DNA from: Neorhizobium sp. JUb45
Lineage (GTDB): Bacteria > Pseudomonadota > Alphaproteobacteria > Rhizobiales > Rhizobiaceae
NCBI RefSeq assembly: GCF_004343585.1
Contig: NZ_SLYW01000001.1
Span: 806,001-870,000 of the forward strand
Length of the DNA stretch: 64,000 nucleotides
Reading direction: 5' to 3'
Positions 44,607 to 52,901 of this stretch are shown piece after piece (within the stretch, counting starts at the first letter, position 1; every line of letters begins with the position of its first letter). Made by a program: the position numbers and the translations under genes. The notes beneath the pieces were generated by a model, which saw only the letters and a program-made list of their open reading frames with translations, did not search any database and was not told the origin of the DNA.

Positions 44607-45455
44607 TCAGCCCGGTTGTGCATGCCGCCATTCCATATACGCATCTATCGTCTCGCCGGCGATCGTTTCCATCGTTGCGGCGGGCACCGACGCCCATGGG
44701 TCTGTTCCGCCGCCGGGAACCTTCTGTTGGCCCTGGATGCGGTTGAGGCGGTTGCCGCCGCTGTCGAGAATATCCCAGACATAAACCACGGTGATGCCAC
44801 CGCCATCAGGAAAGGCGGAAAGATAGCCCTTGAGGATATGTTCGGAAGAATTGTCACCGGAGGACTTGATGGTGAGGCCGGCGGCGCGGGCACGCATGCC
44901 GAGCTGGCGCGACAGCGGCGTCACGGCCTGTACGGGCGCACCGATGATCGGCAGGAAGCGGATCGTTTCCGCGGTCGTGTTCGCGCGCGTCGGCGGCAGG
45001 TTTGCCTGCATCGGCGCGCTTTGGGTCTGCGGCGGATTGTTCGCAGGGGTCTCCGTGGAGGCCGGGGCGGTGCCCGGAAGCGGATCGAGCGGTGCGGAGG
45101 CGACCTGAGATTCGTTGCCGGCCTCGATGGCGCGTGCCTGCGCTTCCAGCGAATTCTGCGGGCCGCGGCGGTTTCTGGATGGAGGCTCCGGAAACTGATC
45201 GTTTCCATAGTTGCTACTGCCGGCATAGGCGTTCGAGCGATAGGCCGGCTGCTGGCTCGAGGCCATGCGCTCCGTATCCGCTTGCGTGACAGGGTTCGAC
45301 GGCTGCATGCCGCCGCCGACATCGACCTGCGGCGTCAGGGCATCGGTGGTGTTGCAGGCACAGAGCGCCAATGTGAGGCTTAGGGAGAGAGCAAGGGTGA
45401 TCGCGCGAAACGGAGTGCCGCCGGCAATTGCGGGCATTGTTTTGCCGTGCCGCAT
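44607..45455 (-). CDS. Conserved lipoprotein-like protein of unknown function
   Basis: 282 residues from the ATG at 45453-45455, which follows GGAG at 6 nt. The N-terminus has a basic lead, a hydrophobic helix (ITLALSLSLTLALCAC) and a probable lipobox around LCAC, so it should be lipid-attached in the envelope. A long Pro/Ser/Asn/Gln-rich spacer (about 40-165) is followed by a folded C-terminal part with RFLPIIGAPVQAVTPLSRQL, ILKGYLSAF, VVYVWDILDSGGNRL and GETIDAYMEW. This layout is common in a family of conserved Rhizobiales proteins with no known role. It sits between prs and the M24 gene. Confidence 0.8.
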   Translation of the reverse strand: MRHGKTMPAIAGGTPFRAITLALSLSLTLALCACNTTDALTPQVDVGGGMQPSNPVTQADTERMASSQQPAYRSNAYAGSSNYGNDQFPEPPSRNRRGPQNSLEAQARAIEAGNESQVASAPLDPLPGTAPASTETPANNPPQTQSAPMQANLPPTRANTTAETIRFLPIIGAPVQAVTPLSRQLGMRARAAGLTIKSSGDNSSEHILKGYLSAFPDGGGITVVYVWDILDSGGNRLNRIQGQQKVPGGGTDPWASVPAATMETIAGETIDAYMEWRHAQPG

Positions 45456-45561
45456 GTCCGTCTCCTTTACCACCAGTCCCGGCGGTAAATTTACGTGCGC
45501 CTTTCCGGGCCTGTCAATGCCGCTGGCGCCACCGTCGGTGGCGCCGTCTGCACTTTCTCCA

Positions 45562-46728
45562 TCAGGCCGGGAAAGCGGGCAGGGCAATAAGGTCGAGCGG
45601 GTGGCGGGAGAGGGCGCGTGGCGCCTCCTCTGTCGTCAGGTAGGTATGGCCCAGCGACATTGCCGCGCCGCTTTCCGAATCCATGATGATCATGTGGACG
45701 AACAGCGACATGCCGGGCAGGATTTCCTGGGGATTGCCCTGATAGAACATCTGCTGCTCCATCCAGGACGGCGAGAAACGCGCGCCGAGCGAATAACCGC
45801 AGGCGTTGAGGCGGTGACGTGTCAGGCCACGCTCATCCATGATGCGGGCATGGGTGTCGAAAACGTCGCCAAAGGTGTGGCCGGGGCGAAGCACCTCTTC
45901 GATCGCAAGGATGGTTTCGTGACAGGCCGTGTAAAGTTCGCGGTGGCGGGCGCTCGGCTCGCCTATCAGCACCGTGCGCATCATCGCCGCATGGTAATGG
46001 GCGCTGACGCCGGCCCATTCCAGTGTCAGCTGGTCCGAGGCGGACAGCGTGCGGCGGCCGGCCTTGTAGCGGCACAGCAGCGCGTCGTCGCCGGAACCGA
46101 TGATGAACTCGTTGGCGGGGTAATCGCCGCCGCCGGCAAAGATGGCGCCCTGCATCGCCGCCAGAATATCGGCCTCATTGCCGCTTGCCTTGATCAGCGG
46201 CAGGGCGGCATCGAGTGCGTCGTCTGCAAGGGCGGCTGCCTTTTCCACATAGGCAATTTCAGCAGGGCTCTTGATCAACCGCAGTTCGCCGACGAGATAG
46301 GAGCTATCAACAAGTTGGGCGAAAGAGTTCAACTGATTGTCGAGCAGTTTCGCAACGCGGCCGGTCATGCCATGGGTGTCGTATTCGACGCCGATGCGGG
46401 TGCCGAGCAGATCGAATTCGCTCAGCAGGTTTTTCAGGTCGACGGTCGGATCGGCATTGGCGCGATCGACCCAGACGACAATGTTTTCGATGGTCGAGGT
46501 ATGGCGTGCCTGCCGCAGATCGGCAGAGCGGGTGATCAGCGACATCGTGCCATCGGCCTTGACCACGAGGCACTGGAAGAAACAGTAGCCGAACGTGTCG
46601 TAGCCGGTCAGCCAGTACATGCTTTCCTGAGCAAACAGCAGCATGGCATCGAGCTTTTCCGTCCGCATCCGCTCTGTCAGGCGGGCAAGGCGGGCGTCAT
46701 ATTCCGGTCTCTCGAAATGCAGGGCCAT
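45562..46728 (-). CDS. M24-fold (creatinase/Xaa-Pro peptidase-like) protein with altered metal site
   Basis: 388 residues. An N-terminal creatinase-type domain (about 1-140, with LTGYDTFGYCFF) precedes the pita-bread domain. The usual dinuclear metal ligands D-D-H-E-E are largely lost: the first strand reads LEWAGVSAHYHAAMMRT where GxxxxYxxDxxRT is expected, and the Glu of the PGMxxxxEPG region is replaced in PGMSLFVHMIIMD. This resembles metal-independent members such as creatinase or ectoine hydrolase, rather than true aminopeptidases. The substrate cannot be named. It begins 1 nt after the pgeF stop, so the two are co-transcribed. Confidence 0.85.
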   Translation of the reverse strand: MALHFERPEYDARLARLTERMRTEKLDAMLLFAQESMYWLTGYDTFGYCFFQCLVVKADGTMSLITRSADLRQARHTSTIENIVVWVDRANADPTVDLKNLLSEFDLLGTRIGVEYDTHGMTGRVAKLLDNQLNSFAQLVDSSYLVGELRLIKSPAEIAYVEKAAALADDALDAALPLIKASGNEADILAAMQGAIFAGGGDYPANEFIIGSGDDALLCRYKAGRRTLSASDQLTLEWAGVSAHYHAAMMRTVLIGEPSARHRELYTACHETILAIEEVLRPGHTFGDVFDTHARIMDERGLTRHRLNACGYSLGARFSPSWMEQQMFYQGNPQEILPGMSLFVHMIIMDSESGAAMSLGHTYLTTEEAPRALSRHPLDLIALPAFPA

Positions 46729-46729
46729 G

Positions 46730-47527
46730 TCAGCCTTCCTTCTTCATGATGCTGATCGCCGAAATCTGCCGGCCATAATCGGGTTCACCGGCATGTGTGG
46801 TGCGACGATAGGAGTAGAAACGGTCGGGGTCGGGATAGGTGTCGATATCGAGTTTTTCCGCCCGCACGCCGGCCGCCTTCAAGCGCTTGAGGGTGAGCGA
46901 GGGCAGATCGAACAGGGCGTGGCTGGGCTTGCCTGACGGCGCGAAGAATTCGTCGTAAGCCGGATCGAAACCCAAAAACCGTTCGACGAATTCCGGACCG
47001 ACCTCGTAGCTGGCGCCAGTAATCGATGGACCGAGGCAGGCGGTGATGTTTTCGCGTGTTGCTCCGAGCGCGATCATGGCGGTGATGGTGTTTTCTGCGA
47101 CGCCGCCGAGCGCGCCTTTCCAGCCGGCATGGGCCGCGCCGATGACGCCCGCTTGCGCATCGGCAAACAGGATCGGCCCGCAATCGGCCGCCAGCACGCC
47201 CAGAACAAGTCCGGGCACGCGGGTGACCATGGCGTCGGCCTGTGGGCGTTCGCCGGCATTGTCGCTGCTGACGACAACGACATCGGGCGAATGAACCTGA
47301 TGCACGGTGGCGAGATTTTCTGCCTGCTCTCCGAACCAGGCGGCGACACGGCGGCGATTCTCGACGACATTTTCGCGGACATCATCCGAACCGAGGCCGA
47401 CATTGAGACCGGCATAGATGCCTTGCGAAACGCCGCCCTGGCGCGTGAAAAAACCATGGCGAATGCGGCTGCCGGCGTTTTGGGCGAGCAGCGGGCTTTC
47501 AATCGGCGTCGGCAAGTTTTCCTGCAT
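46730..47527 (-). CDS. pgeF: PgeF/YlmD family protein (laccase domain, purine nucleoside phosphorylase-like)
   Basis: 265 residues from the ATG at 47525-47527; an in-frame extension to 47671 is possible but reads like spacer. The zinc ligands of the family are in VHQVHSPDV (His), LAADCGPILF (Cys) and AAHAGWKGAL (His), with HGFFTRQGGVS near the start. Homologues act on peptidoglycan precursors (PgeF) or as adenosine/inosine phosphorylases (LACC1 type), so the exact substrate is open. It lies between the MidA-type methyltransferase and the M24 gene in a minus-strand set. Confidence 0.9.
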   Translation of the reverse strand: MQENLPTPIESPLLAQNAGSRIRHGFFTRQGGVSQGIYAGLNVGLGSDDVRENVVENRRRVAAWFGEQAENLATVHQVHSPDVVVVSSDNAGERPQADAMVTRVPGLVLGVLAADCGPILFADAQAGVIGAAHAGWKGALGGVAENTITAMIALGATRENITACLGPSITGASYEVGPEFVERFLGFDPAYDEFFAPSGKPSHALFDLPSLTLKRLKAAGVRAEKLDIDTYPDPDRFYSYRRTTHAGEPDYGRQISAISIMKKEG

Positions 47528-47718
47528 CGGCTGGACTGTTTCTCGTTCTGATATGGGATGGATGGATGAAGGTCTCGGCACCGGATCAATGTTGCAGGCG
47601 GATGGTGCGGTGTTTCCCGGTTCGCTGCTTCGTTGGGCCGGATGTTGGCCCAGCCGAACGCCGTCTGTCAATCGCGATGCAGATCACGGAACGGTTTGCG
47701 ACGCTCCGTGGGCTGCGA

Positions 47719-48822
47719 TCAGTCGATCTTGCGGAACGGTGCAAGGCGCACATCGGGGCTGGAGACGGCGAGGACCTTGAACAGTTCGCCCATCTTGCCC
47801 GCACCTTCGCCAGCGAGGCGATCGACGGCGGCGGCAATCAGCTTCTGCTGCTCGAATGGTTTGTCATTGGCCAGTTTGGAGGCGCGTTCGGCAATGCCGA
47901 GGCCGTAGAGAAAATCACCCTGACGCAGGCAGCCGTTGATCTGCACACCGGCAGAACGCGCCACCTTGGCCAGATCCTCGAAATCGACGTGACTGGTGAG
48001 ATCGGCCTCGCCTGGATGCGCCAGCGGGTCATCGAACTGGTGGCGCAGAACCGCCTGAAGGGTGTCGCCATAGCTGGTGACCATGGTGCCGTAATCGATG
48101 ATCGCTGCCGTGCCGCCCTGATGCCGCAGGCGTTCGGACAGGGTCTGCATCACCGCCTGACGGGCAGGTGCCAGTTCAAAGATGGTGCCTTCCGGCTCGT
48201 TGCCATGCGGGACCGGCAAAAGCTGCGGATCGATCGTGGCGATACCGACGCCGAAAGCGAGTTCGTCATTGGCATCCAGCGTCACAAGGCGTTCGCGAAA
48301 TCCGGTCGGCGTCCTGACGAACTGGCGGATCGGGATGGCGTCGAACAGTTCGTTGGCGACCAGAAGTGTAAAACCTTCCGGCACCTCCTCAAAATCGCCG
48401 AACCAGCTGACCTTGGCCGAATAGGATTCGAGCGTGATGCGTTGCACGCCGCGCAGGCGTTCGCTGGTTTCGACGAGATGCACGTGGGCTGCTTCGAACA
48501 GTGTCGGTGCGAGTTTCGAGATGACCCGCAGCATGTCGAGCATCAGCGTGCCGCGACCGGGGCCGATCTCCACGAGGCGGATATTCTCCGTCGGGCTGCC
48601 GTGTTGCTGCCAGGCATGTACCATGAAAATGCCGAGCATTTCGCCGAAAAGCTGACTGATCTCCGGCGCGGTGATGAAATCGCCGGTGCGGCCGAACGGC
48701 TCGCGCGTCATGTAATAGCCGTGCTGCGGGTCAGCGAGGCATATGGCAAAATAATCGGTGACGCTGAGCGGGCCGTTGTGGCGGATGATCGTCTTGATCT
48801 TGTCGGCGAGGGGCGTGGTCAT
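47719..48822 (-). CDS. MidA/NDUFAF7-type class I SAM-dependent methyltransferase
   Basis: 367 residues. The family (COG1565) pattern is plain: ITVTDYFAICL-like SVTDYFAICLADPQHGYYMTRE, FGRTGDFITAPEISQLFGEM, then the cofactor-binding VEIGPGRGTLMLDMLR (about 98-113), VANELFDAIPIRQF, and GTAAIIDYG. The mitochondrial relative methylates an Arg of complex I subunit NDUFS2; bacterial members may do the same, which is inference. It begins 16 nt after lgt on the same strand, a common pairing in Rhizobiales. Confidence 0.92.
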   Translation of the reverse strand: MTTPLADKIKTIIRHNGPLSVTDYFAICLADPQHGYYMTREPFGRTGDFITAPEISQLFGEMLGIFMVHAWQQHGSPTENIRLVEIGPGRGTLMLDMLRVISKLAPTLFEAAHVHLVETSERLRGVQRITLESYSAKVSWFGDFEEVPEGFTLLVANELFDAIPIRQFVRTPTGFRERLVTLDANDELAFGVGIATIDPQLLPVPHGNEPEGTIFELAPARQAVMQTLSERLRHQGGTAAIIDYGTMVTSYGDTLQAVLRHQFDDPLAHPGEADLTSHVDFEDLAKVARSAGVQINGCLRQGDFLYGLGIAERASKLANDKPFEQQKLIAAAVDRLAGEGAGKMGELFKVLAVSSPDVRLAPFRKID

Positions 48823-48838
48823 GGGCGTCCTCGTCGTC

Positions 48839-49654
48839 CTACGCGGCCTTGCCGGCCGCGAGGCGGGCACGGACGATTGACCAGATGCCGAGCGCCACCA
48901 TCGGCAGCGACAGGACCATGCCCATGGTCAGCCAGCCGAAGGCGAGGTAACCGAGCTGCGCGTCCGGTTCGCGGAAAAATTCCACCAAGATGCGCGACAC
49001 GGCGTAGCCGATCACGAACAGGCCGGTGACGGTGCCGGGTGTCTTCAGCGCTCTGAAGGCGTAGACGGTGATGGCGAGCAGGATCAGCAGCACGATGCCT
49101 TCCAGGCCTGCCTCGTAGAGCTGGCTCGGATGGCGGGAGAAGGGGCCGCCGGTCGGGAAAACCACAGCCCACGGCGCGTCGCTGATGCGACCCCAGAGTT
49201 CACCATTGATGAAATTGGCGATCCGGCCGAACAGCAGGCCCAGCGGCACGACGGCGGCAACGATATCGAACATGCTCCATACCGGGATGGAATGCCGGCG
49301 GGCAAACAGGATCATCGCAATCGTGGTGCCGGTGAGGCCGCCATGGAAGGACATGCCGCCGTTCCAGATCTGCAATGCGCGGATCGGATCGGCTGCGACG
49401 GCTGCGAAGTCATAGAACAGGATATAGCCGATACGGCCACCAAGCACGACGCCGGCTGCGACCCAGACGAGGAAATCGTCGAGTTGCTGCGCCGTCATCG
49501 GCGGGGTGTCGTTGGGCCATAGTTTTGATGTGGCGATAAGTCTGCGGGCATAAAGCCAGCCGAGAAGAATGCCTGCAACATAAGCCAGACCATACCAATG
49601 TACCGAAAGCGGCCCGATGGAAAAAGCGATCGGATCGATGTTCGGAAATGGCAT
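48839..49654 (-). CDS. lgt: Prolipoprotein diacylglyceryl transferase
   Basis: 271 residues from the ATG at 49652-49654; a TTG 30 nt upstream would add ten residues, and neither start has a good ribosome site. It has about seven membrane helices. Features: [34 protein letters not shown], and the signature [14 protein letters not shown] with the essential Arg, Asn and Glu. The enzyme moves a diacylglyceryl group from phosphatidylglycerol to the lipobox Cys of prolipoproteins in the inner membrane. It leads the minus-strand set with the MidA-type gene. Confidence 0.96.
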   Translation of the reverse strand: MPFPNIDPIAFSIGPLSVHWYGLAYVAGILLGWLYARRLIATSKLWPNDTPPMTAQQLDDFLVWVAAGVVLGGRIGYILFYDFAAVAADPIRALQIWNGGMSFHGGLTGTTIAMILFARRHSIPVWSMFDIVAAVVPLGLLFGRIANFINGELWGRISDAPWAVVFPTGGPFSRHPSQLYEAGLEGIVLLILLAITVYAFRALKTPGTVTGLFVIGYAVSRILVEFFREPDAQLGYLAFGWLTMGMVLSLPMVALGIWSIVRARLAAGKAA

Positions 49655-49923
49655 TATGGCAAGGAGACTGGACGCTGTTACCAAAATTCTACGCTCTCCC
49701 GGCGGGATACATACTTAAAAGAGGCCTAAAACAGGCGTTTGCGGACCATGGGGCTTGGGAAAATCGCGGTCAAGACGAATCTCCGTGTCACCTCGCGTCA
49801 TCCTCAGGCATCTTTGGAATCGGCGGGTGTGACGCCAAATCTTCTTGCAAGCGGCGACGCCAGACCCTACCTGATTTCCACAGATCAATGGCCCTTTTGC
49901 GGCCCCTTTATACGGAGACCACA

Positions 49924-50181
49924 ATGTCAACCGGAACGAACCGCATCTTCGACGAATTCGCACGGCTGATGACGGATGCTGCAGGCACCGCACAGGGGCT
50001 GCGCAAGGAAGTGGAAACCGCATTCCAGGCGCAGGCCGAGCGTTTCCTCAACAGCATGGAAGTGGTCAAGCGCGAAGAGTTTGAAGTCGTGCGCGAAATG
50101 GCCATCAAGGCGCGTGACGAAAATGACGCTTTGAAGGCCCGCATCGAAGCTCTTGAAGCCAAGCTCGCCGACAAGGCCTGA
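49924..50181 (+). CDS. UbiK-type accessory factor (BMFP/YqiC family)
   Basis: 85 residues with GGAG 6 nt before the ATG. The N-terminal helix (NRIFDEFARLMTDAAGTAQG) is amphipathic, and the C-terminus (REEFEVVREMAIKARDEN then LKARIEALEAKLADK) is a coiled coil, the pattern of membrane-fusogenic BMFP proteins. E. coli UbiK of this family helps the ubiquinone-synthesis complex; an equivalent role here is inferred. It is divergent from lgt and has its own terminator. Confidence 0.88.
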   Translation: MSTGTNRIFDEFARLMTDAAGTAQGLRKEVETAFQAQAERFLNSMEVVKREEFEVVREMAIKARDENDALKARIEALEAKLADKA

Positions 50182-50643
50182 TTCACAAGCGCTTGTGGCT
50201 GGTCTTGTTCCAGCCACAATTTTCTCTTGATAATGCCGCTGACGGACATTCCGTTGGCAATCAGGGGCTTGGCAGCCCCGTTTTGTTGTGCATCGCCCGC
50301 CTATTGGTAAACGGTACGTTAAAAAATCCGCACCCTGTGGACACTGCCGAAAAAGCCAATTGCCAGAGTCAGTTATCGTTCCCGCTCAATCCAAATCCGA
50401 GCATGGTTTGTGAGTCGTCCCCGCAAAATCTAAAGCCGGGGGCTGGAGTTGGGACTCTGTGCCTATACACTGATTTTACAAGATGATTCGAGATGAACAC
50501 CGGCAAGCTCCGCACATGTTGCGAAGCCTAGGCTCAAGTTCGTCGGCGATCATTCCAGATTTTGTCTCCGGTTCGTTGTGTCGCGTTTTGGTGTGTTCGC
50601 ACGTGAATTTCGCAAGATCCAACCCCGGTCTAAAAGGTGCCGC
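50182..50643. other. 462-nt spacer between ubiK-like gene and ybjN
   Basis: Starts with a terminator (50193-50224). A TATACA -10-like hexamer is at 50464-50469 without a good -35. A 54-codon open frame (50483-50647) ends with its stop overlapping the ybjN start codon, but it has no good ribosome site. Nothing else was recognised. Confidence 0.5.
50193..50224 (+). terminator. Terminator after the ubiK-like gene
   Basis: A perfect 10-bp stem (TTGTGGCTGG and CCAGCCACAA, 7-nt loop) followed by TTTTCTC, 11 nt after the stop. Confidence 0.88.
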
Positions 50644-51144
50644 ATGAACGTCATGGGAATGGAAATTGAACGACAGTCTAACCCGGTCGATATGATCGAG
50701 TTTGTGGCTGCCTCCAATGACTGGACGTTCGAGCGTTCTGGCGAGGACGAAATCGCCATGACGGTCGCCGGTCACTGGACGGATTACCACGTGTCCTTCT
50801 CCTGGATGGAAGAGTTCGAGGCGCTGCATCTGGCCTGCGCCTTCGACCTGAAGGTGCCGGAAGTGCGCGTCAACGAGATTTTCCGCCTGCTGTCGCATGT
50901 CAACGGCCAGACGCTGATGGGTCACTTCGACCTGTGGCGTCAGGAAGATGTGGTGATCTTCCGTCAGTCCCTGCTTCTGGCAGGCGGTGCCGAGCCGACC
51001 AACCAGCAGGTGGAGGTTCTGCTCTCCAGTGCGCTCGATGCCTGCGAAAACTATTATCAGGCATTCCAGTTCGTCGTGTGGTCGGGCATGGATGCCAAGT
51101 CCGCCATGGAATGCGTTCTGTTCGAAACCGTCGGAGAGGCCTGA
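50644..51144 (+). CDS. YbjN domain-containing protein
   Basis: 166 residues from the ATG at 50644 with AAAGGTG upstream. The YbjN fold, which resembles type III secretion chaperones, is suggested by the alternating pattern IEFVAASNDWTFERSGEDEIAMTV, YHVSFSWMEEFEALHLACAFD, and LMGHFDLWRQEDVVIFRQSLLLAGG. No enzymatic motif, signal or membrane helix is seen. Its TGA overlaps the proC ATG (TGATG), so the two are translationally coupled; this ybjN-proC arrangement is conserved in Rhizobiales. Function is not known. Confidence 0.87.
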   Translation: MNVMGMEIERQSNPVDMIEFVAASNDWTFERSGEDEIAMTVAGHWTDYHVSFSWMEEFEALHLACAFDLKVPEVRVNEIFRLLSHVNGQTLMGHFDLWRQEDVVIFRQSLLLAGGAEPTNQQVEVLLSSALDACENYYQAFQFVVWSGMDAKSAMECVLFETVGEA

Positions 51145-51962
51145 TGACTGCAGCGGTGGCGGGGCCGATCGTTCTCGTTGGTGCCGGCAATATGGGCGGC
51201 GCGATGCTCTCGGGCTGGCTCGATGCCGGCACGGATGGCGCCTCCATCGTTGTTCTCGATCCGTCGCCATCCGAGGCGATCAGAGCGAAGCTGTCGGAGA
51301 AGGGGGCTTCCTCTTATCCCGCTGCGCCGGAAGGCCTGATTGCCGGCATCCTGTTTCTTGCGGTCAAGCCGCAGATGATGGAAACCGTGCTGCCACTGGT
51401 GAAACGCGTCGTCGGGCCACAGACGGTCGTCGTGTCGGTTGCGGCGGGCACCACGCTCTCCTCTCTTTCAAAACATCTCGGTGAAGCCGCCATGGTGCGG
51501 GCCATGCCGAACACGCCTGCCATGATCGGCCGCGGCATTACCGGCGCTTACGGCAATGCCCGCGTCACGGATGAGCAGCGCAGCCGAGTGACCGAACTTC
51601 TGGCCGTCAGCGGTCCCGTCGAGTGGGTTTCGAGCGAAGCCGATATCGATGCCGTCACCGCCGTGTCCGGCAGCGGCCCGGCCTACGTGTTTTATCTCGT
51701 TGAGTGCATGGCGGAAGCGGGGCGCAAGCTCGGCCTGCCGGCGGACCTTGCCATGCGGCTTGCGCGGGAAACCGTGTCGGGGGCGGGCGAGCTGATGCGG
51801 CGATCCCCCGATGAAGCCGCGCAGCTGCGCAGGAACGTCACGTCGCCCGGCGGCACGACGGCGGCCGCTCTCTCCGTGCTGATGGCAGAGGACGGCATGC
51901 AGCCGCTGTTCGATACGGCGCTTGAAGCAGCAAGAACACGCGCACAGGAGCTTGGTAGCTGA
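51144..51962 (+). CDS. proC: Pyrroline-5-carboxylate reductase
   Basis: 272 residues. It reduces 1-pyrroline-5-carboxylate to proline with NAD(P)H. The nucleotide-binding start is [18 protein letters not shown] (about 9-26), then [26 protein letters not shown] and the C-terminal signature [29 protein letters not shown] VSGAGELMR and [13 protein letters not shown]. Length is normal. It starts on the ybjN stop and is followed 2 nt later by the tRNA-binding protein gene. Confidence 0.95.
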   Translation: MTAAVAGPIVLVGAGNMGGAMLSGWLDAGTDGASIVVLDPSPSEAIRAKLSEKGASSYPAAPEGLIAGILFLAVKPQMMETVLPLVKRVVGPQTVVVSVAAGTTLSSLSKHLGEAAMVRAMPNTPAMIGRGITGAYGNARVTDEQRSRVTELLAVSGPVEWVSSEADIDAVTAVSGSGPAYVFYLVECMAEAGRKLGLPADLAMRLARETVSGAGELMRRSPDEAAQLRRNVTSPGGTTAAALSVLMAEDGMQPLFDTALEAARTRAQELGS

Positions 51963-51964
51963 GC

Positions 51965-52306
51965 ATGAGCGACGAAATCACCTATGCCGACTTCGAGAAG
52001 GTCGACATCCGCGTCGGCACGATCATCGAGGTGGAAGCATTTCCGGAAGCCCGCAAGCCCGCCTACAAGCTGCGCATCGATTTTGGCCCGGAGATCGGCA
52101 TAAAACGTTCGTCAGCACAGATCACCGTGCATTATACACCCGAAACGCTGATCGGCCGACAGGTGATGGCGGTCGTCAATTTTCCGCCGCGCCAGATCGG
52201 CCCGGTACGTTCGGAAGTGCTGACGCTGGGTTTCGAGGATGAAGCCGGCGCCATCGTGCTCGGTTCGCCGGAACGCACTGTACCGAACGGCCGGAAGATC
52301 ATGTAA
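51965..52306 (+). CDS. CsaA-type tRNA-binding domain protein
   Basis: 113 residues with GGAG about 12 nt upstream within the proC end. The OB-fold tRNA-binding domain starts at [27 protein letters not shown] and continues [10 protein letters not shown] and [27 protein letters not shown], the CsaA pattern. The family binds tRNA as a dimer and has been called an export-related chaperone; the true role is uncertain. It is the third gene of the ybjN-proC set. Confidence 0.9.
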   Translation: MSDEITYADFEKVDIRVGTIIEVEAFPEARKPAYKLRIDFGPEIGIKRSSAQITVHYTPETLIGRQVMAVVNFPPRQIGPVRSEVLTLGFEDEAGAIVLGSPERTVPNGRKIM

Positions 52307-52347
52307 TCTCCGGCGCAGCGTGCCATTTTCCGATGCGCTGGGCTGGC

Positions 52348-52800
52348 TTAAGCTGTCTCTTCCGTCTCGGGCAGGTCGATGGAGGCGCTGATACTGCGCA
52401 TGACACGTGATGCGACTTCCAGCTCTTCGTCCGAAAGACCGGAAAGAACCTGCTTGCGCACTTCGGCCGCAACCTGATTGACCTGAGCCAGAACGCCTTG
52501 AGCGGCCTCCGTCAGCACGATGGTCTTGACGCGACGATCTTCAGGGTGCTCCCGACGTTCGATGAAGCCGCTGGTCTGCAGGGCATCGAGAAGGCGCACG
52601 ACAGACGAGCTGTCCAGAAAAAGCGCTTCGGCGAGATCTTTCTGGCGCATCGGTGTTTCGGCGCGCGACAGCTGCAGTAGCGGCAGCCATGTGGCATCCG
52701 TCAGGCCAAACGGCCGAAGGCGCAAGTCGAGGGCGCGGCGCCAATTGCGGCCGGCCTGGCTGAGAAGATTACCGAAATTGTCACGGACGTTTGATGTCAT
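52348..52800 (-). CDS. MarR family transcriptional regulator
   Basis: 150 residues from the ATG at 52798-52800 (a TTG start 27 nt upstream is possible). The winged helix is seen in QKDLAEALFLDSSSVVRLLDALQ (recognition helix) and GFIERREHPEDRRVKTIVLT (wing). It should bind DNA as a dimer and respond to a small, perhaps phenolic, ligand. It lies 101 nt after the histidine kinase gene on the same strand; whether it belongs to that operon is unclear. Its target is unknown, and no divergent partner gene is seen. Confidence 0.9.
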   Translation of the reverse strand: MTSNVRDNFGNLLSQAGRNWRRALDLRLRPFGLTDATWLPLLQLSRAETPMRQKDLAEALFLDSSSVVRLLDALQTSGFIERREHPEDRRVKTIVLTEAAQGVLAQVNQVAAEVRKQVLSGLSDEELEVASRVMRSISASIDLPETEETA

Positions 52801-52901
52801 GCGGGCTGTATCTCGTTTCTCTATCAACTGTTGCTATTGCACATATTCGACTGGCTGTCATCTTCAGGCGACTGAACTATTTGTCAGCCCGAATTGACCG
52901 A

